Notes under the pieces: model-generated | What the model was told of the DNA's origin: nothing | Databases searched by the model: none | What the model saw: only the letters and a program-made list of their open reading frames with translations | In this document: piece after piece, positions 9,230 to 20,765 of the stretch | How positions within the stretch are numbered: the first letter of the stretch is position 1 | Layout of the letters: each line of letters begins with the position of its first letter | Translations under genes and position numbers: made by a program | NCBI RefSeq assembly: GCF_036320965.1 | Contig: NC_092262.1 | Coordinates: 6,060,072 to 6,124,071, forward strand | Direction: 5' to 3' | From: Panulirus ornatus | Lineage: Eukaryota > Arthropoda > Malacostraca > Decapoda > Palinuridae | Length of the DNA: 64,000 bases

Positions 9230-12227
9230 TCAACCCCGGTATACCACATCGCTCCAATTCACTCTATTCCTTGCCCTCCTTTCACCCTCCTGCATGTTCA
9301 GGCCCCGATCACACAAAATCTTTTTCACTCCATCTTTCCACCTCCAATTTGGTCTCCCTCTTCTCCTCGTTCCCTCCACCTCCGACACATATATCCTCTT
9401 GGTCAATCTTTCCTCACTCATTCTCTCCATGTGCCCAAACCATTTCAAAACACCCTCTTCTGCTCTCTCAACCACGCTCTTTTTATTTCCACACATCTCT
9501 CTTACCCTTACGTTACTCACTCGATCAAACCACCTCACACCACACATTGTCCTCAAACATCTCATTTCCAGCACATCCATCCTCCTGCGCACAACTCTAT
9601 CCATAGCCCACGCCTCGCAACCATACAACATTGTTGGAACCACTATTCCTTCAAACATACCCATTTTTGCTTTCCGAGATAATGTTCTCGACTTCCACAC
9701 ATTCTTCAAGGCCCCCAGAATTTTCGCCCCCCTCCCCCACCCTATGATCCACTTCCGCTTCCATGGTTCCATCCGCTGCCAGATCCACTCCCAGATATCT
9801 AAAACACTTCACTTCCTCCAGCTTTTCTCCATTCAAACTCACCTCCCAATTGACTTGACCCTCAACCCTACTGTACCTAATAACCTTGCTCTTATTCACA
9901 TTTACTCTTAACTTTCTTCTTCCACACACTTTACCAAACTCAGTCACCAGCTTCTGCAGTTTCTCACATGAATCAGCCACCAGCGCTGTATCATCAGCGA
10001 ACAACAACTGACTCACTTCCCAAGCTCTCTCATCCCCAACAGACTTCATACTTGCCCCTCTTTCCAAAACTCTTGCATTTACCTCCCTAACAACCCCATC
10101 CATAAACAAATTAAACAACCATGGAGACATCACACACCCCTGCCGCAAACCTACATTCACTGAGAACCAATCACTTTCCTCTCTTCCTACACGTACACAT
10201 GCCTTACATCCTCGATAAAAACTTTTCACTGCTTCTAACAACTTTCCTCCCACACCATATATTCTTAATACCTTCCACAGAGCATCTCTATCAACTCTAT
10301 CATATGCCTTCTCCAGATCCATAAATGCTACATACAAATCCATTTGCTTTTCTAAGTATTTCTCACATACATTCTTCAAAGCAAACACCTGATCCACACA
10401 TCCTCTACCACTTCTGAAACCACACTGCTCTTCCCCAATCTGATGCTCTGTACATGCCTTCACCCTCTCAATCAATACCCTCCCATACAATTTACCAGGA
10501 ATACTCAACAAACTTATACCTCTGTAATTTGAGCACTCACTCTTATCCCCTTTGCCTTTGTACAATGGCACTATGCACGCATTCCGCCAATCCTCAGGCA
10601 CCTCACCATGAGTCATACATACATTAAATAACCTTACCAACCAGTCAACAATACAGTCACCCCCTTTTTTAATAAATTCCACTGCAATACCATCCAAACC
10701 TGCTGCCTTGCCGGCTTTCATCTTCCGCAAAGCTTTCACTACCTCCTCTCTGTCTACCAAATCATTTTCCCTAACCCTCTCACTCTGCACACCACCCCGA
10801 CCAAAACACCCTATATCTGCCACTCTATCATCAAACACATTCAACAAACCTTCAAAATACTCACTCCATCTCCTTCTCACATCACCACTACCTGTTATCA
10901 CCTCCCCATTTGCGCCCTTCACTGAAGTTCCCATTTGCTCCCTTGTCTTACGCACTTTATTTACCTCCTTCCAGAACATCTTTTTATTCTCCCTAAAATT
11001 TAATGATACTCTCTCACCCCAACTCTCATTTGCCCTTTTTTTCACCTCTTGCACCTTTCTCTTGACCTCCTGTCTCTTTCTTTTATACATCTCCCACTCA
11101 ATTGCATTTTTTCCCTGCAAAAATCGTCCAAATGCCTCTCTCTTCTCTTTCACTAATACTCTCACTTCTTCATCCCACCACTCACTACCCTTTCTAATCA
11201 ACCCACCTCCCACTCTTCTCATGCCACAAGCATCCCTTGCGCAATCCATCACTGATTCCCCAAATACATCCCATTCCTCCCCCACTCGCCCTGCTTCTAT
11301 TGTTCTCACCTTTTTCCATTCTGTACTCAGTCTCTCCTGGTACTTCCTCACACAGGTCTCCTTCTCAAGCTCACTTACTCTCACCACCCTCTTCACCCCA
11401 ACATTCACTCTTCTTTTCTGAAAACCCATACAAATCTTCACCCCAGCCTCCACAAGATAATGATCAGACATCCCTCCAGTTGCACCTCTCAGCACATTAA
11501 CATCCAAAAGTCTCTCTTTCGCACGCCTGTCAATTAACACGTAATCCAATAACGCTCTCTGGCCATCTCTCCTACTTACATAAGTATACTTATGTATATC
11601 TCGCTTTTTAAACCAGGTATTCCCAATCATCAGTCCTTTTTCAGCACATAAATCTACAAGCTCTTCACCATTTCCATTTACAACACTGAACACCCCATGT
11701 ATACCAATTATTCCCTCAACTGCCACATTACTCACCTTTGCATTCAAATCACCCATCACTATAACCCGGTCTCGTGCATCAAAACCACTAACACACTCAT
11801 TCAGCTGCTCCCAAAACACTTGCCTCTCTTGATCTTTCTTCTCATGCCCAGGTGCATATGCACCAATAATCACCCACCTCTCTCCATCAACTTTCAGTTT
11901 TACCCATATTAATCGAGAATTTACTTTCTTACACTCTATCACATACTCCCACAACTCCTGTTTCAGGAGTATTGCTACTCCTTCCCTTGCTCTTGTCCTC
12001 TCACTAACCCCTGACTTTACTCCCCAGACATTCCCAAACCACTCTTCCCCTTTACCCTTGAGCTTCGTTTCACTCAGAGCCAAAACATCCAGGTTCCTTT
12101 CCTCAAACATACTACCTATCTCTCCTTTTTTCACATCTTGGTTACATCCACACACATTTAGGCACCCCACTCTGAGCCTTCGAGGAGGATGAGCACTCCC
12201 CGCGTGACTCCTTCTTCTGTTTCTCAT
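9230..12227 (-). pseudogene. Retrotransposon ORF: APE endonuclease-reverse transcriptase, one frameshift
   Basis: The enzyme would nick target DNA and prime reverse transcription of its own RNA. Numbered from Met 12,227: endonuclease about 18-260, with N24, catalytic-type SETK at 52-55, GDLNA at 159-163 and SDH at 254-256; reverse transcriptase about 480-790, with NYRGISLL from 567, first catalytic Asp at 637 in FMDLEKAYD, GLRQG at 693-697 and the FADD box at 743-746. The frame then breaks. A run of six C at 9,727-9,732 (plus strand) replaces the five C of copy 2 (31,116-31,120), so the first frame ends in 25 or so nonsense residues at 9,651. The genuine C-terminus, with LKWFGHMERM and RRRGRPNWRW, continues in another frame to 9,230. 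All catalytic residues are intact, and the total would be about 1,000 codons, normal for RTE ORFs. The Met was chosen because the endonuclease homology begins just after it (LRVGCLNVCG). Confidence 0.92.
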
Positions 12228-12512
<285 letters not shown>

Positions 12513-12612
12513 GAATGAATACACCTCATTTGCTGTCCATATTAATTTCACGTCGCTCCCGGAATTATTTCTACTTGATTTAATGATACTATATTGAAAT
12601 GTTTTCATAAAC

Positions 12613-12613
<1 letters not shown>

Positions 12614-12667
<54 letters not shown>
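12614..12667. repeat. (CA)n microsatellite
   Basis: About 27 CA dinucleotides, shortly after the (AT)n tract. Confidence 0.97.
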
Positions 12668-12668
<1 letters not shown>

Positions 12669-13258
12669 AGGTCTAATAAATGCTGAGCGAAGTTTTTCAT
12701 GAGAGTAAATGTTTCCCGTAGCGAAGATGAGACACGGTGACCGCAGACCTCACCAACGATACGTGTCTCACAAGAAACACACGGCGGAGCTCTGCACGTC
12801 TGTGAGACAGACATGAGCCGACCCACTACAGCTGAATGCAGACTGGAACAGACTACTGGGTCGTAACGAACCTGTACGTGATAATGAGACATGACCCCCA
12901 AGGACTTATACCAGCAAGTCTGTCCAGGACTCACACTGTGATGTACATTAACGTTTATGTACGTATGTAAGGAGTGTGTGGGTCAGTCATGGCCAATAAG
13001 CATATCTTATCTGGACGTAATTGGTAATTTGATCACGTCCGGCCGTAATTGGTGGTTTGCAAGTGAGGAACGATGATAATTCCCGATTTATGAAGAGCCG
13101 AACTTGAGGGATACACCGGAAACTGTTGAGTTCCCCGTCGTGGAGGAGAGAAGAGTAAGGAGTGACCTGACCACGGTCCTCAGTGTGACTAAATCTGTTG
13201 GGACATATTTTGGAAGCAGTGCCTTGGTGTAAATCAGATCGAAAAGTTAACAAGTTAC
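12668..13258. other. Unique sequence, no gene recognised
   Basis: Unique sequence between a CA microsatellite and a decayed RT fragment. A local near-duplication (GACGTAATTGGTAATT and GCCGTAATTGGTGG) is seen at 13,013-13,055. No coding signal recognised. Confidence 0.5.
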
Positions 13259-13633
13259 GTGATTGCATGTGTCAGAGAAGGAACTTGTTTCCTGAACACT
13301 TTCGAAGAAACTGTTCATGAAACCAATCGTCTCTTGGCAAATACTGGAACCTGTTTGAAAAACGAGATGTTCAACAAGCTGTTGGCACGGTGCATTAGAC
13401 TTAAATTCGAATATATTTGTTATGTTTGGTCACCTCACTGAGACGCTAGAACTGTTAGAGAAGGTCCACAGGAGGTCGTCTAAGATGGTGCCCTAAAAAT
13501 AACTTGGAGAGTTGGTATAGAAAGCTGGAGGCCATCAATTTGCCCACCACGGAAAATATAGAACTAGGCTGGAAAACTGACCGCACCCTTCAAGTGTCCA
13601 GACCAGTTTGTTGGTCTCGAACTGCGAGGAAAC
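13259..13633 (+). pseudogene. CR1/L2-type reverse transcriptase C-terminal fossil
   Basis: Plus-strand translation reads ETNRLLA, then CIRLKFEYICYVWSPH. After a one-base shift at about 13,440 it continues ETLELLEKVHRRSSKMVP in another frame, and then WYRKLEAINLPTTE. In CR1/L2-clade elements the region after the RT palm reads as a run of R-x-x-x-EY-x-x-x-VWSP, LEKVQRRATKMVP and ERLxxLxLPTLExRR, so order and spacing agree. A stop follows MVP at about 13,494. The fragment is thus an old, broken copy of a lineage different from the RTE-like LINE. The 55-bp minisatellite starts exactly where this fragment should continue. Confidence 0.7.
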
Positions 13634-14290
13634 TCTTCGAGAGATGGATTGAGAGGGTCTTCAACTCTGCTGTCCTGTTCCTGCCGCGTCTTCGAGAGAT
13701 GGATTGAGAGGGTCTTCAACCTTCCTGTCCTGTTCCTTTCGCGTCTTCGAGAGATGGATTGAGAGGGTCTTCAACCTTCCTGTCCTCTTCCTTTCGTCTC
13801 TTCGAGAGATGGATTGAGAGGGTCTTCAACCTTGCTGTCCTGTTCCTTTCGCGTCTTCGAGAGATGGATTGAGAGGGTCTTCAACTCTGCTGTCCTGTTC
13901 CTTTCGCGTCTTCGAGAGATGGATTGAGAGGGTCTTCAACTCTGCTGTCCTGTTCATTTCGCGTCTTCGAGAGATGGATTGAGAGGGTCTTCAACTCTGC
14001 TGTCCTGTTCCTGCCGCGTCTTCGAGAGATGGATTGAGAGGGTCTTCAGCTTTGCTCTCCTGTTCCTTCAGCGTCTTCGAGAGATGGATTGAGAGGGTCT
14101 TCAACCTTCCTGTCCTGTTCCTTTCGCGTCTTCGAGAGATGGATTGAGAGGGTCTTCAACTCTGCTGTCCTATTCCTGCCGCGTCTTCGAGAGATGGATT
14201 GAGAGGGTCTTCAACCTTCCTGTCCTGTTCCTTTCGTCTCTTCGAGAGATGGATTGAGAGGGTCTTCAGCTCTGCTGTCCTGTTCCTGCC
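13634..14290. repeat. Minisatellite, 55-bp unit
   Basis: About 12 copies with GTCTTCGAGAGATGGATTG, GAGGGTCTTCAAC and a variable CTTTCGC or CTGCCGC end. The first unit continues the decayed RT fragment without a break (AAACTCTTCGAGAGATGG), so the repeat appears to be an amplified piece of the LINE 3' region. Confidence 0.95.
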
Positions 14291-14525
14291 GCTAGGACCC
14301 TCACGACAGACAGGCTCGTTGTGGTCCATAAGGTCTCCTATCGAACTGTCCTCTGGGCGGACCCCCCCATCTACAACCAGAGGTTATAACAACTGAGCGA
14401 GACAATTGTTGGAAAAGGAACCCAAAAAGAATGAATGGAGGAAATTAAGGTACGACCCTCAGGTGTATGGTCTTTGTCTGTTGACCTGATCATTGGGAGT
14501 CAGGTAAAAAACCAACCCCAGCATA

Positions 14526-15552
14526 CCCAGTGGTCGTACCGTCGTGCTCTAGGGTCGTACCGTCGTACTCAGGGATCTTACCGTCCTGTTCAAGGGTCGT
14601 ACCGTCGTGCTCAAGGGTCGTACCATCATGCTCAAGGGTTGTACCGTCATGCTCAAGGGTCGTACCGTCGTGCTCAAGGATCGTACCGTCGTGCTCAAGG
14701 GTCGTATCGCCGTGTTCAAGGGTCGCACCGTCATGCTCAAGGGTCGTACCGTCGTGCTCAAGGGTCGTACCGTCGTACTCAGGGATCGTACCGCCGTGCT
14801 CAAGGGTCGTACCGTCGTGCTTAAGGGCCGTACCGTCGTGCTCAAGGGTTGCACTCAAGGGTCGTACCGTCGTGCTCAAGGGTCGTACCGTCGTGCTCAG
14901 GGATCGTACCGTCGTGCTCAAGGGTCGTACCGTCGTGCTCAAGGGGCGTACCGTCGTGCTCAAGGGTCGTACCGTCGTACTCAGGGATCGTACCGTCGTG
15001 CTCAAGGGTCGTAACGTCGTGCTCAAGGGTCGTACCGTCCTGTTCAAGGGTCGTACCGTACCGCTCAAGGATCATACCGTCGTGCTCAAGGGTCGTATCG
15101 CCGTGTTCAAGGGTCGCACCGTCATGCTCAAGGGTCGTACCGTCGTGCTCAAGGGTCGCACCGTCGTACTCAGGGATCGTACCGTCGTGCTCAAGGGTCG
15201 TACCGTCGTGCTCAAGGGTCGTACCGTCGTGCTCAAGGGTCGTACCGTCGTACTCAGGGATCGTACCGTCGTACTCAGGGATCGTACCGTCGTGCTCAGG
15301 GATCGTACCGTCGTGCTCAAGGGTCGTACCGTCGTGCTCAAGGGTCGTACCGTCGTGCTCAAGGGTCGTACCGTCGTGCTCAGGGATCGTACCGTCGTGC
15401 TCAAGGGTCGTAACGTCGTGCTCAAGGGTCGTACCGTCGTACTCAGGGATCGTACCTTCGTGCTCAAGGGTCGTAACGTCGTGCTCAAGGGTCGTACCGT
15501 CCTGTTCAAGGGTCGTACCGTACCGCTCAAGGGTCGTACCGTATTGGTTCAA
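14526..15552. repeat. Minisatellite, 21-bp unit
   Basis: About 48 copies of a 21-bp unit containing GTCGTACCGTCGTGCTCAAG, with variants GTACTCAGGGATC and GTTCAAGGGTCG. The period is seven codons, so several frames on both strands stay open as heptapeptide repeats (353 aa plus, 236 aa minus). Their mutual overlap and lack of start or splice context argue against coding. Confidence 0.96.
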
Positions 15553-15674
15553 GTGGTTAGTACCATCTTACATAACAGCGCTATACAATAACCAGCCGGA
15601 AATATCAAAATGCTCTGCAATGTCGTTGAAGGCCGGGCCATCTTAAAGGTGTCGTTGAACCTGGTACAGCATTT

Positions 15675-15678
<4 letters not shown>

Positions 15679-15734
<56 letters not shown>

Positions 15735-15771
15735 ACACACACACACACACATACACACACACATATATATA
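15679..15771. repeat. (CA)n/(TA)n microsatellite
   Basis: CA repeats interrupted by TACACA units, ending in a short TATATATAT that abuts interspersed repeat C. Confidence 0.95.
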
Positions 15772-15894
15772 TGGCGTCCTAGCTACGTCTCTCCGTTGTA
15801 TATCAACTGAGTGTTATATTTTTTCCTTTATCTCCCCTGATGATGTGATCACTACACGAAAGTGCACTTGGCCATTTCCCTGAGGTAAGGACGG

Positions 15895-15896
<2 letters not shown>
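15769..15896 (-). mobile_element. Interspersed repeat C, partial copy
   Basis: Reads ATGGCGTCCTAGCTACG, TTGTATATCAACTGAG, CCCCTGATGATGTGAT and CGAAAGTGCACTTGG, the reverse complement of the copy at 8.81-9.02 kb. It is truncated before the CCACGGGG part and lies between two microsatellites. Confidence 0.85.

Positions 15897-15988
<92 letters not shown>
15897..15988. repeat. (GT)n(TA)n microsatellite
   Basis: A short GT run followed by about 80 bp of TA. Confidence 0.97.
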
Positions 15989-15990
<2 letters not shown>

Positions 15991-16389
15991 GCAATGAGCA
16001 CATATTTCCACAGTATATACAGTATCATCTTACAGTAGGAATCGAACCGCTGCCAATTGTGAGGAAGCTGGATATGCAAGATTGGACTATGAAGCTCCCA
16101 CTAAAAAGGGAAATGACTATTCGATCACATGTAATCGAATACCTTTCACTGACCGTTGAAGATTCTGTTACGTATAAGACGAAGACTCTTTTGTTTACTT
16201 TCGATGGAGTGACCATTCCGCCATTATACGTCTTCCAGGCCTGCATTTCACGTACCCAACTTCAACGCCAGTAGCTACCGGTTCGAATCCCGGCGTGGCG
16301 TTTCGCGATGCGTTAGGTAAATAGATCAATTTTTTTCTTTTAAAAGAAAGGCCTCATAGGAACCCTGCAAGTCCTTAACCTTGAATGAT
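15989..16389. other. Unique sequence with two B-box-like matches
   Basis: GGAATCGAACC at 16,037-16,047 (minus-strand GGTTCGATTCC) and GGTTCGAATCC at 16,280-16,290 (plus) match the tRNA B box. Neither has a convincing A box at proper distance or a foldable cloverleaf, so they may be remnants of tRNA-derived SINEs. Confidence 0.3.
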
Positions 16390-17275
16390 ATTACGTAAGG
16401 AGGCGTGGCCGGGAGAGAGCGTGGCATCCGGTGGAGGGAAGTAACCCCCGCTGGTGGACCGGTCGAAGGTGGCGGCTGCACAACACCCATACAGCCAGCC
16501 CTCACCTCACCCTCCAGCCTCACAGGTCGGAGTCGCGGTGCCGATACGAGGAAGGCAGAGTGTCTTCAACGCCGAGCACTCGGTGCGTCAGGCGCTACGA
16601 CCCCCTGGACGAATTACGACAAGGGGAGGCCTCGAACGTACGTGTGTGTGTGAGGGTGAAGGGGGCGCTAGGCTATTATGCCGGGGGTGGTTGCTGGGGA
16701 TCACGTGACGACGCTGGGGTCGGAGGATAAGGGTAGGGGTGAGGGGATGGCGGCTGCATCTCCAGCGCCCTCCCCCGCGACTCGTTATTGGCCGCCCCAG
16801 TTCCCCGCGACGCTGCACGGGCGCGCATTATGCAACGCTGATCTCCACACATGTGGCTGAGTGTACACGCTTATTGGGGGGGGCGCGGGCGGGGGTGGAG
16901 GTTGTGGTCCTCTCCCATCATGGCATCGGGAGACGATGATGCGTCACGGGACGACGCGTCTCTCGCTCAAATACCACCCTTCTCCCCTCCTCCTCTCCTC
17001 TCCTCTCCCTCCAGAAGCGACCACTCCATCGTGTAGACTCGGCGTTTGAACATTTTCCCGCGCGGGTTTGCGGCGCGGGCGTGCGTCCGGCCAGTCTCGC
17101 CCACCGCCGCTCTCGGGGGAGCCTTCATCTCCGACAGTGAATCCGCAAGCGACCCTTCAAAGCGTTTGCCATGGTTACGTAACGCTGTCCCAAACCGGTG
17201 ACTGTGCGTGCATATTACGTAACGACCCTTGAGCAAGGAAGGGGGTGGGGGGGGCACCTTCCTACCCACCCTCCC
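16390..17275. promoter_or_regulatory. GC/CpG-rich promoter-like island
   Basis: The only long non-repetitive GC- and CpG-rich stretch. It holds ATTACGTAAG (16,390), the perfect palindrome GTTACGTAAC (17,174-17,183) and ATTACGTAAC (17,214-17,223). These match the PAR-bZIP/E4BP4 (Pdp1/vrille-type) consensus, and the last two are centred 40 bp apart. There is also ATTATGCAAC (16,827, C/EBP-like), inverted CCAAT boxes ATTGG at 16,787 and 16,873, TGCGTCA (16,940, ATF/CREB-like) and an RFX-like half-palindrome TTTGCCATGGTTAC (17,165-17,178). This collection suits a TATA-less promoter. I could not define a transcription start or a linked coding exon, and short frames inside show no domain. Confidence 0.4.
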
Positions 17276-17937
17276 CTACATCGCACGAAATGATATTGCT
17301 AGTGTGGTTGGCACACATTCGTGCTCGTAATAGCTTGATGGGAACGTTGCATTTCAATCTGGAAAGGACATCTTAAAACCTAATGGCGTTATTTGATTAA
17401 AGGGTAAACTTACTATTTCATGGACTGGAATGTTATCTGTGAACAAAGACATTAGATTATAATCGTGAAAACAGGAAAGCACAGCTGAGAGTAGGTACAC
17501 CCACCTCTCCCTAAGCCTCAATAGTCGACAGGAAAAAGATATGGAAAGAATATTATGCATTATTGTGGTCAGTTGATTGCATGAGAGTTTGTACATTATT
17601 GTGGTCAGTTGATTGCATGAGAGTTTGTATAGGAAAGTGTAGACTAGCTAGTGGCCGCTGTCTCTTTCATGACATCTGCTTTGAGGCCACACCTCAGTCC
17701 AAAGACTTCACCACTTCCCTGCTACTGGAAGTAGCGCAATGTCCTTTGGAAAGGAAGTCTTAGGGTAATACCATGACTAATTCTTGGAAAAGGGACCCTG
17801 GGTCAGGTCGGTTAAAGAGATATGAAATACAAGTACTGTAATTAAACTAAACCTCTTTTTTGAAATCTCTAATAAAACCTGTAAATCTGAATTCTCTTCT
17901 CGTCGTATTCTGTAAAAGCTAATCCTTCACGATTGAA
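17276..17937. other. Unique AT-rich sequence with a 36-bp duplication
   Basis: The segment from 17,558 is repeated once at 17,594 (CATTATTGTGGTCAGTTG and onward), a two-copy tandem that may be a nascent array. If the GC-rich island is a promoter this could be intron or 5' flank. No exon is supported. Confidence 0.5.
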
Positions 17938-17961
17938 AACACACAGACACACACCCGCACG

Positions 17962-17995
<34 letters not shown>

Positions 17996-18480
17996 TACAT
18001 ATGCTTTGTCTCCACTGAACATATTTCCGTAGGCGACAATTATGTAAGATGCCATATTACGTTGCCATATAGTATTGCTTCATATTGCCGCAGTGTCCCA
18101 GACACCTTAAAAACGACAGCTGATGGGATGAGCTGCAGGATGTGTTGTTCTCTGACACATACACACACACACCCTCCTCCTCCTCCGCCTCCTGTCTGGC
18201 GTTGGCAGCTGCCAGGGCCCGAGTCTCCCACTCCTTCATTTTCTCCTTCGTGAACTCGCCCCTCGACCAACACCCTCACACGTTTGATTCCTGATGACAG
18301 TCACACTTGTGTCTGTGCTACAGGTCCATCGTCTGTCTGTGCCTCACGCTGAATTAAGGAGTGGCCAGCCAGCCAGCCACCTGGGCCAGTCTTGACCCCC
18401 CTCAGATAAGTGTGGTTAACATATATCATGTGTGAGACTTCACGAGTCCAGATGGCCAGTCCCTCCACCCTCATCTGTCT
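17938..18480. other. Unique sequence with (CA)n tracts
   Basis: CA-rich runs at 17,938-17,998 and near 18,160-18,175, otherwise unique. No coding feature recognised. Confidence 0.5.
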
Positions 18481-19145
18481 GGCTCGACACCGTGTGATAC
18501 AGGAATACAGATGGTGTGATCCCATCCCCATCTATCTAGCTAGACACCGTGTGATACAGGAATACAGATGGCGTGATCCCATCCCCATCTGTCTGGCTCG
18601 ACACCGTGTGATACAGGAATACAGATGGTGTGATCCCATCCCCATCCTTCTGGCTAGACACTGTGTGATACAGGAATACAGATGGTGCGATCCCGCCCCC
18701 ATTTCTCTGGCTCGACACTGTGTGATACAGGAATACAGATGGTGCGATCCCGCCCCCATTTCTCTGGCTCGACACCGTGTGATACAGGAATACAGATGGT
18801 GTGATCCCATCCCCATCTGTCTGGCTAGACACTGTGTGATACAGGAATACAGATGGTGCGATCCCGCCCCCATTTCTCTGGCTCGACACCGTGTGATACA
18901 GGAATACAGATGGTGTGATCCCATCCCCATCTGTCTGGCTAGACACTGTGTGATACAGGAATACAGATGGTGCGATCCCGCCCCCATTTCTCTGGCTCGA
19001 CACTGTGTGATACAGGAATACAGATGGCGAGATCTTAGCCCATCTGTCCAGCTCTATGCCATGTGATAGAAAGGGGTCCAGATGGCGACGCCCCAGCCCA
19101 TTTATCTGGCTCTATGCCATGTGATAGAAAGGGGTCCAGATGGCG
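18481..19145. repeat. Minisatellite, 57-bp unit
   Basis: About ten copies with GTGTGATACAGGAATACAG, ATGGTGTGATCCC and CTGGCTCGACAC. Two unit types (CCATCCCCATCTGTC and CCGCCCCCATTTCTC) alternate. From 19,030 the units become diverged (CTCTATGCCATGTGATAG), an old edge. The period of 19 codons gives stop-free frames on both strands that are not genes. Confidence 0.95.
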
Positions 19146-19485
19146 AGACCCCCTAGCCCATCACTGCGACCCATTCATAATACACCGTCTCACACTAAGG
19201 GTTAAACCCACTTACGTCATTCGTATATAATGAATTCGTCTGTATTCCCTCGTTTACTTACTCGTCATCGCCTTCCCCGTCTATTTAGCAAGTCCTGTGG
19301 GTATGCATGAGGAAGGAGAGGCCCTGCCTACGGAACCTCGCAACGACACGCGTGTGATGTGTGGCAACGCCTTGTGCTGGGTTAGGGCAAGCACCTAACG
19401 CTGAGGGACGGAGGGGTCAGAACTTGTCTTCAGGAGAGATGCTTCGAAGACTGTGAGGCATTGAAGCCAGAGACGAGGTGTTCCT
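19146..19485. other. Unique sequence, nothing recognised
   Basis: Spacer between two minisatellites without a frame, motif or repeat that I can support. Confidence 0.5.
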
Positions 19486-20000
19486 GAGGGTGTAGTCTGG
19501 TCCATGCAGTTGGGTGTAGTCTGGTCCTGCAGCTGGGTGTAGTCTGGCCCCTACAGCTGGGTGTAGTGTAGCCACTACAGCTGGGTGTAGTCTGGTCCAT
19601 ACTGCTGGGTGTAGTCTGGCCCACTACAGCTAGGTGTAGTCTGGCTAGTACATCTGGGTGTAGTCTGGCCTCTACAGCTGGGTGTAGTGTGGTCACTATA
19701 GCTGGGTGTAGTGTAGCCACTACAGCTGGGTGTAGTCTGATCCATACTGCTGGGTGTAGTCTGGCCCACTACAGCTAGGTGTAGTCTGGCTAGTACATCT
19801 GGGTGTAGTCTGGCCCCTACAGCTGGGTGTAGTGTGGTCACTATAGCTGGATGTAGTCTACCCTCTACAGCTGGGTGTAGTCTGGTCCCTGTAGCTGGGT
19901 GTAGTCTAGCCCACTACAACTGGGTGTAGTCTAGCCCACTACAACTGGGTGTAGTCTAGCCTCTACAGCTGGGTGTAGCCCAGCCTCCAAGCCGAGTGTA
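19486..20000. repeat. Minisatellite, about 22-25-bp unit
   Basis: About 22 copies of CAGCTGGGTGTAGTCTGG followed by a variable 4-7 bases. A larger block recurs: the sequence from 19,560 to 19,650 is nearly repeated at 19,715-19,805, showing segmental duplication of several units at once. Confidence 0.92.
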
Positions 20001-20667
20001 ACGTAACATGTACATCTTGGTGTTCCTCCAGCCACCAGGTGTGTAGCCTGGCATCTACACTCGGGTGTACCGTAAAGAGGAATTCGATCCTGGGAGCCGA
20101 ATTGAAGCAGGAGGTTGGAGCCTACATGCTCTCTGTCACAAAGGGTTTGCGTGGATCCGTAACAAACAGCTTCCTCAGCCGTCCTCATGATTATTCCATT
20201 TACGAACATCAGGTTTAATTGTGGCTCCCTTTTTTTCTTCTCTTCCTTAAACCACATTTCAAGTGAATGATTATAACCAACTGCGTTCGTACCAAGAGAG
20301 ATGATGTGCGGTATAGGCGAGGATGCCGGAAAATATAGGTTTATGGCAAGTCTTAAAACACGCAGTGGGTACGTCCGCCCTCGCGTCCAGGAAGGGTCTT
20401 GTGCTTGGTGTTCCAACGCGACGAATATATATAGTCCCTTCATCAAGACTGCTTCGAAGTCATGCGGAGGATCCGAGTGTAGGGTTAGAACGAGTTCGCA
20501 ACGGGCGAGCATTCTTCCTGGCGACCGTCTGAACACAGTTCCCACAGCTGCGGACCGAGCGACCAACGCTTATGTAAACAAAAGACTCGAGAAATAACGC
20601 CTCAAGAGAGGTTCTGTAATGCGGTCGGTGTTGCTGCTAGCCAGCACGACCCAGCCGTTCACATATT

Positions 20668-20671
<4 letters not shown>
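20001..20671. other. Unique sequence, no gene recognised
   Basis: A 211-aa minus-strand open frame spans much of it but begins inside the preceding tandem repeat, has no recognisable domain and is probably chance. TATATATAG at about 20,427 and TGTAAACAAAAG at 20,573 are AT-rich motif matches of little weight. Confidence 0.45.

Positions 20672-20762
<91 letters not shown>
20672..20762. repeat. (CT)n microsatellite
   Basis: About 45 CT dinucleotides, a polypyrimidine tract on the plus strand. Confidence 0.98.

Positions 20763-20765
<3 letters not shown>

Noticed and set aside
9230..9911. Plus-strand frames over the LINE (158 and 205 residues)
   Set aside because: They are antisense shadows of the retrotransposon ORF, repeated identically over copy 2.
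14490..15591. Heptapeptide-repeat proteins of 190-350 residues on both strands
   Set aside because: The 21-bp period keeps several frames open by arithmetic. No signal peptide, start context or homolog is visible.
16037..16290. tRNA genes suggested by two B-box matches
   Set aside because: No matching A boxes or cloverleaf stems could be drawn on either strand.
19931..20566. 211-residue minus-strand frame
   Set aside because: Starts in unique sequence and ends in a tandem repeat, with no domain, splice context or known homolog that I recognise.
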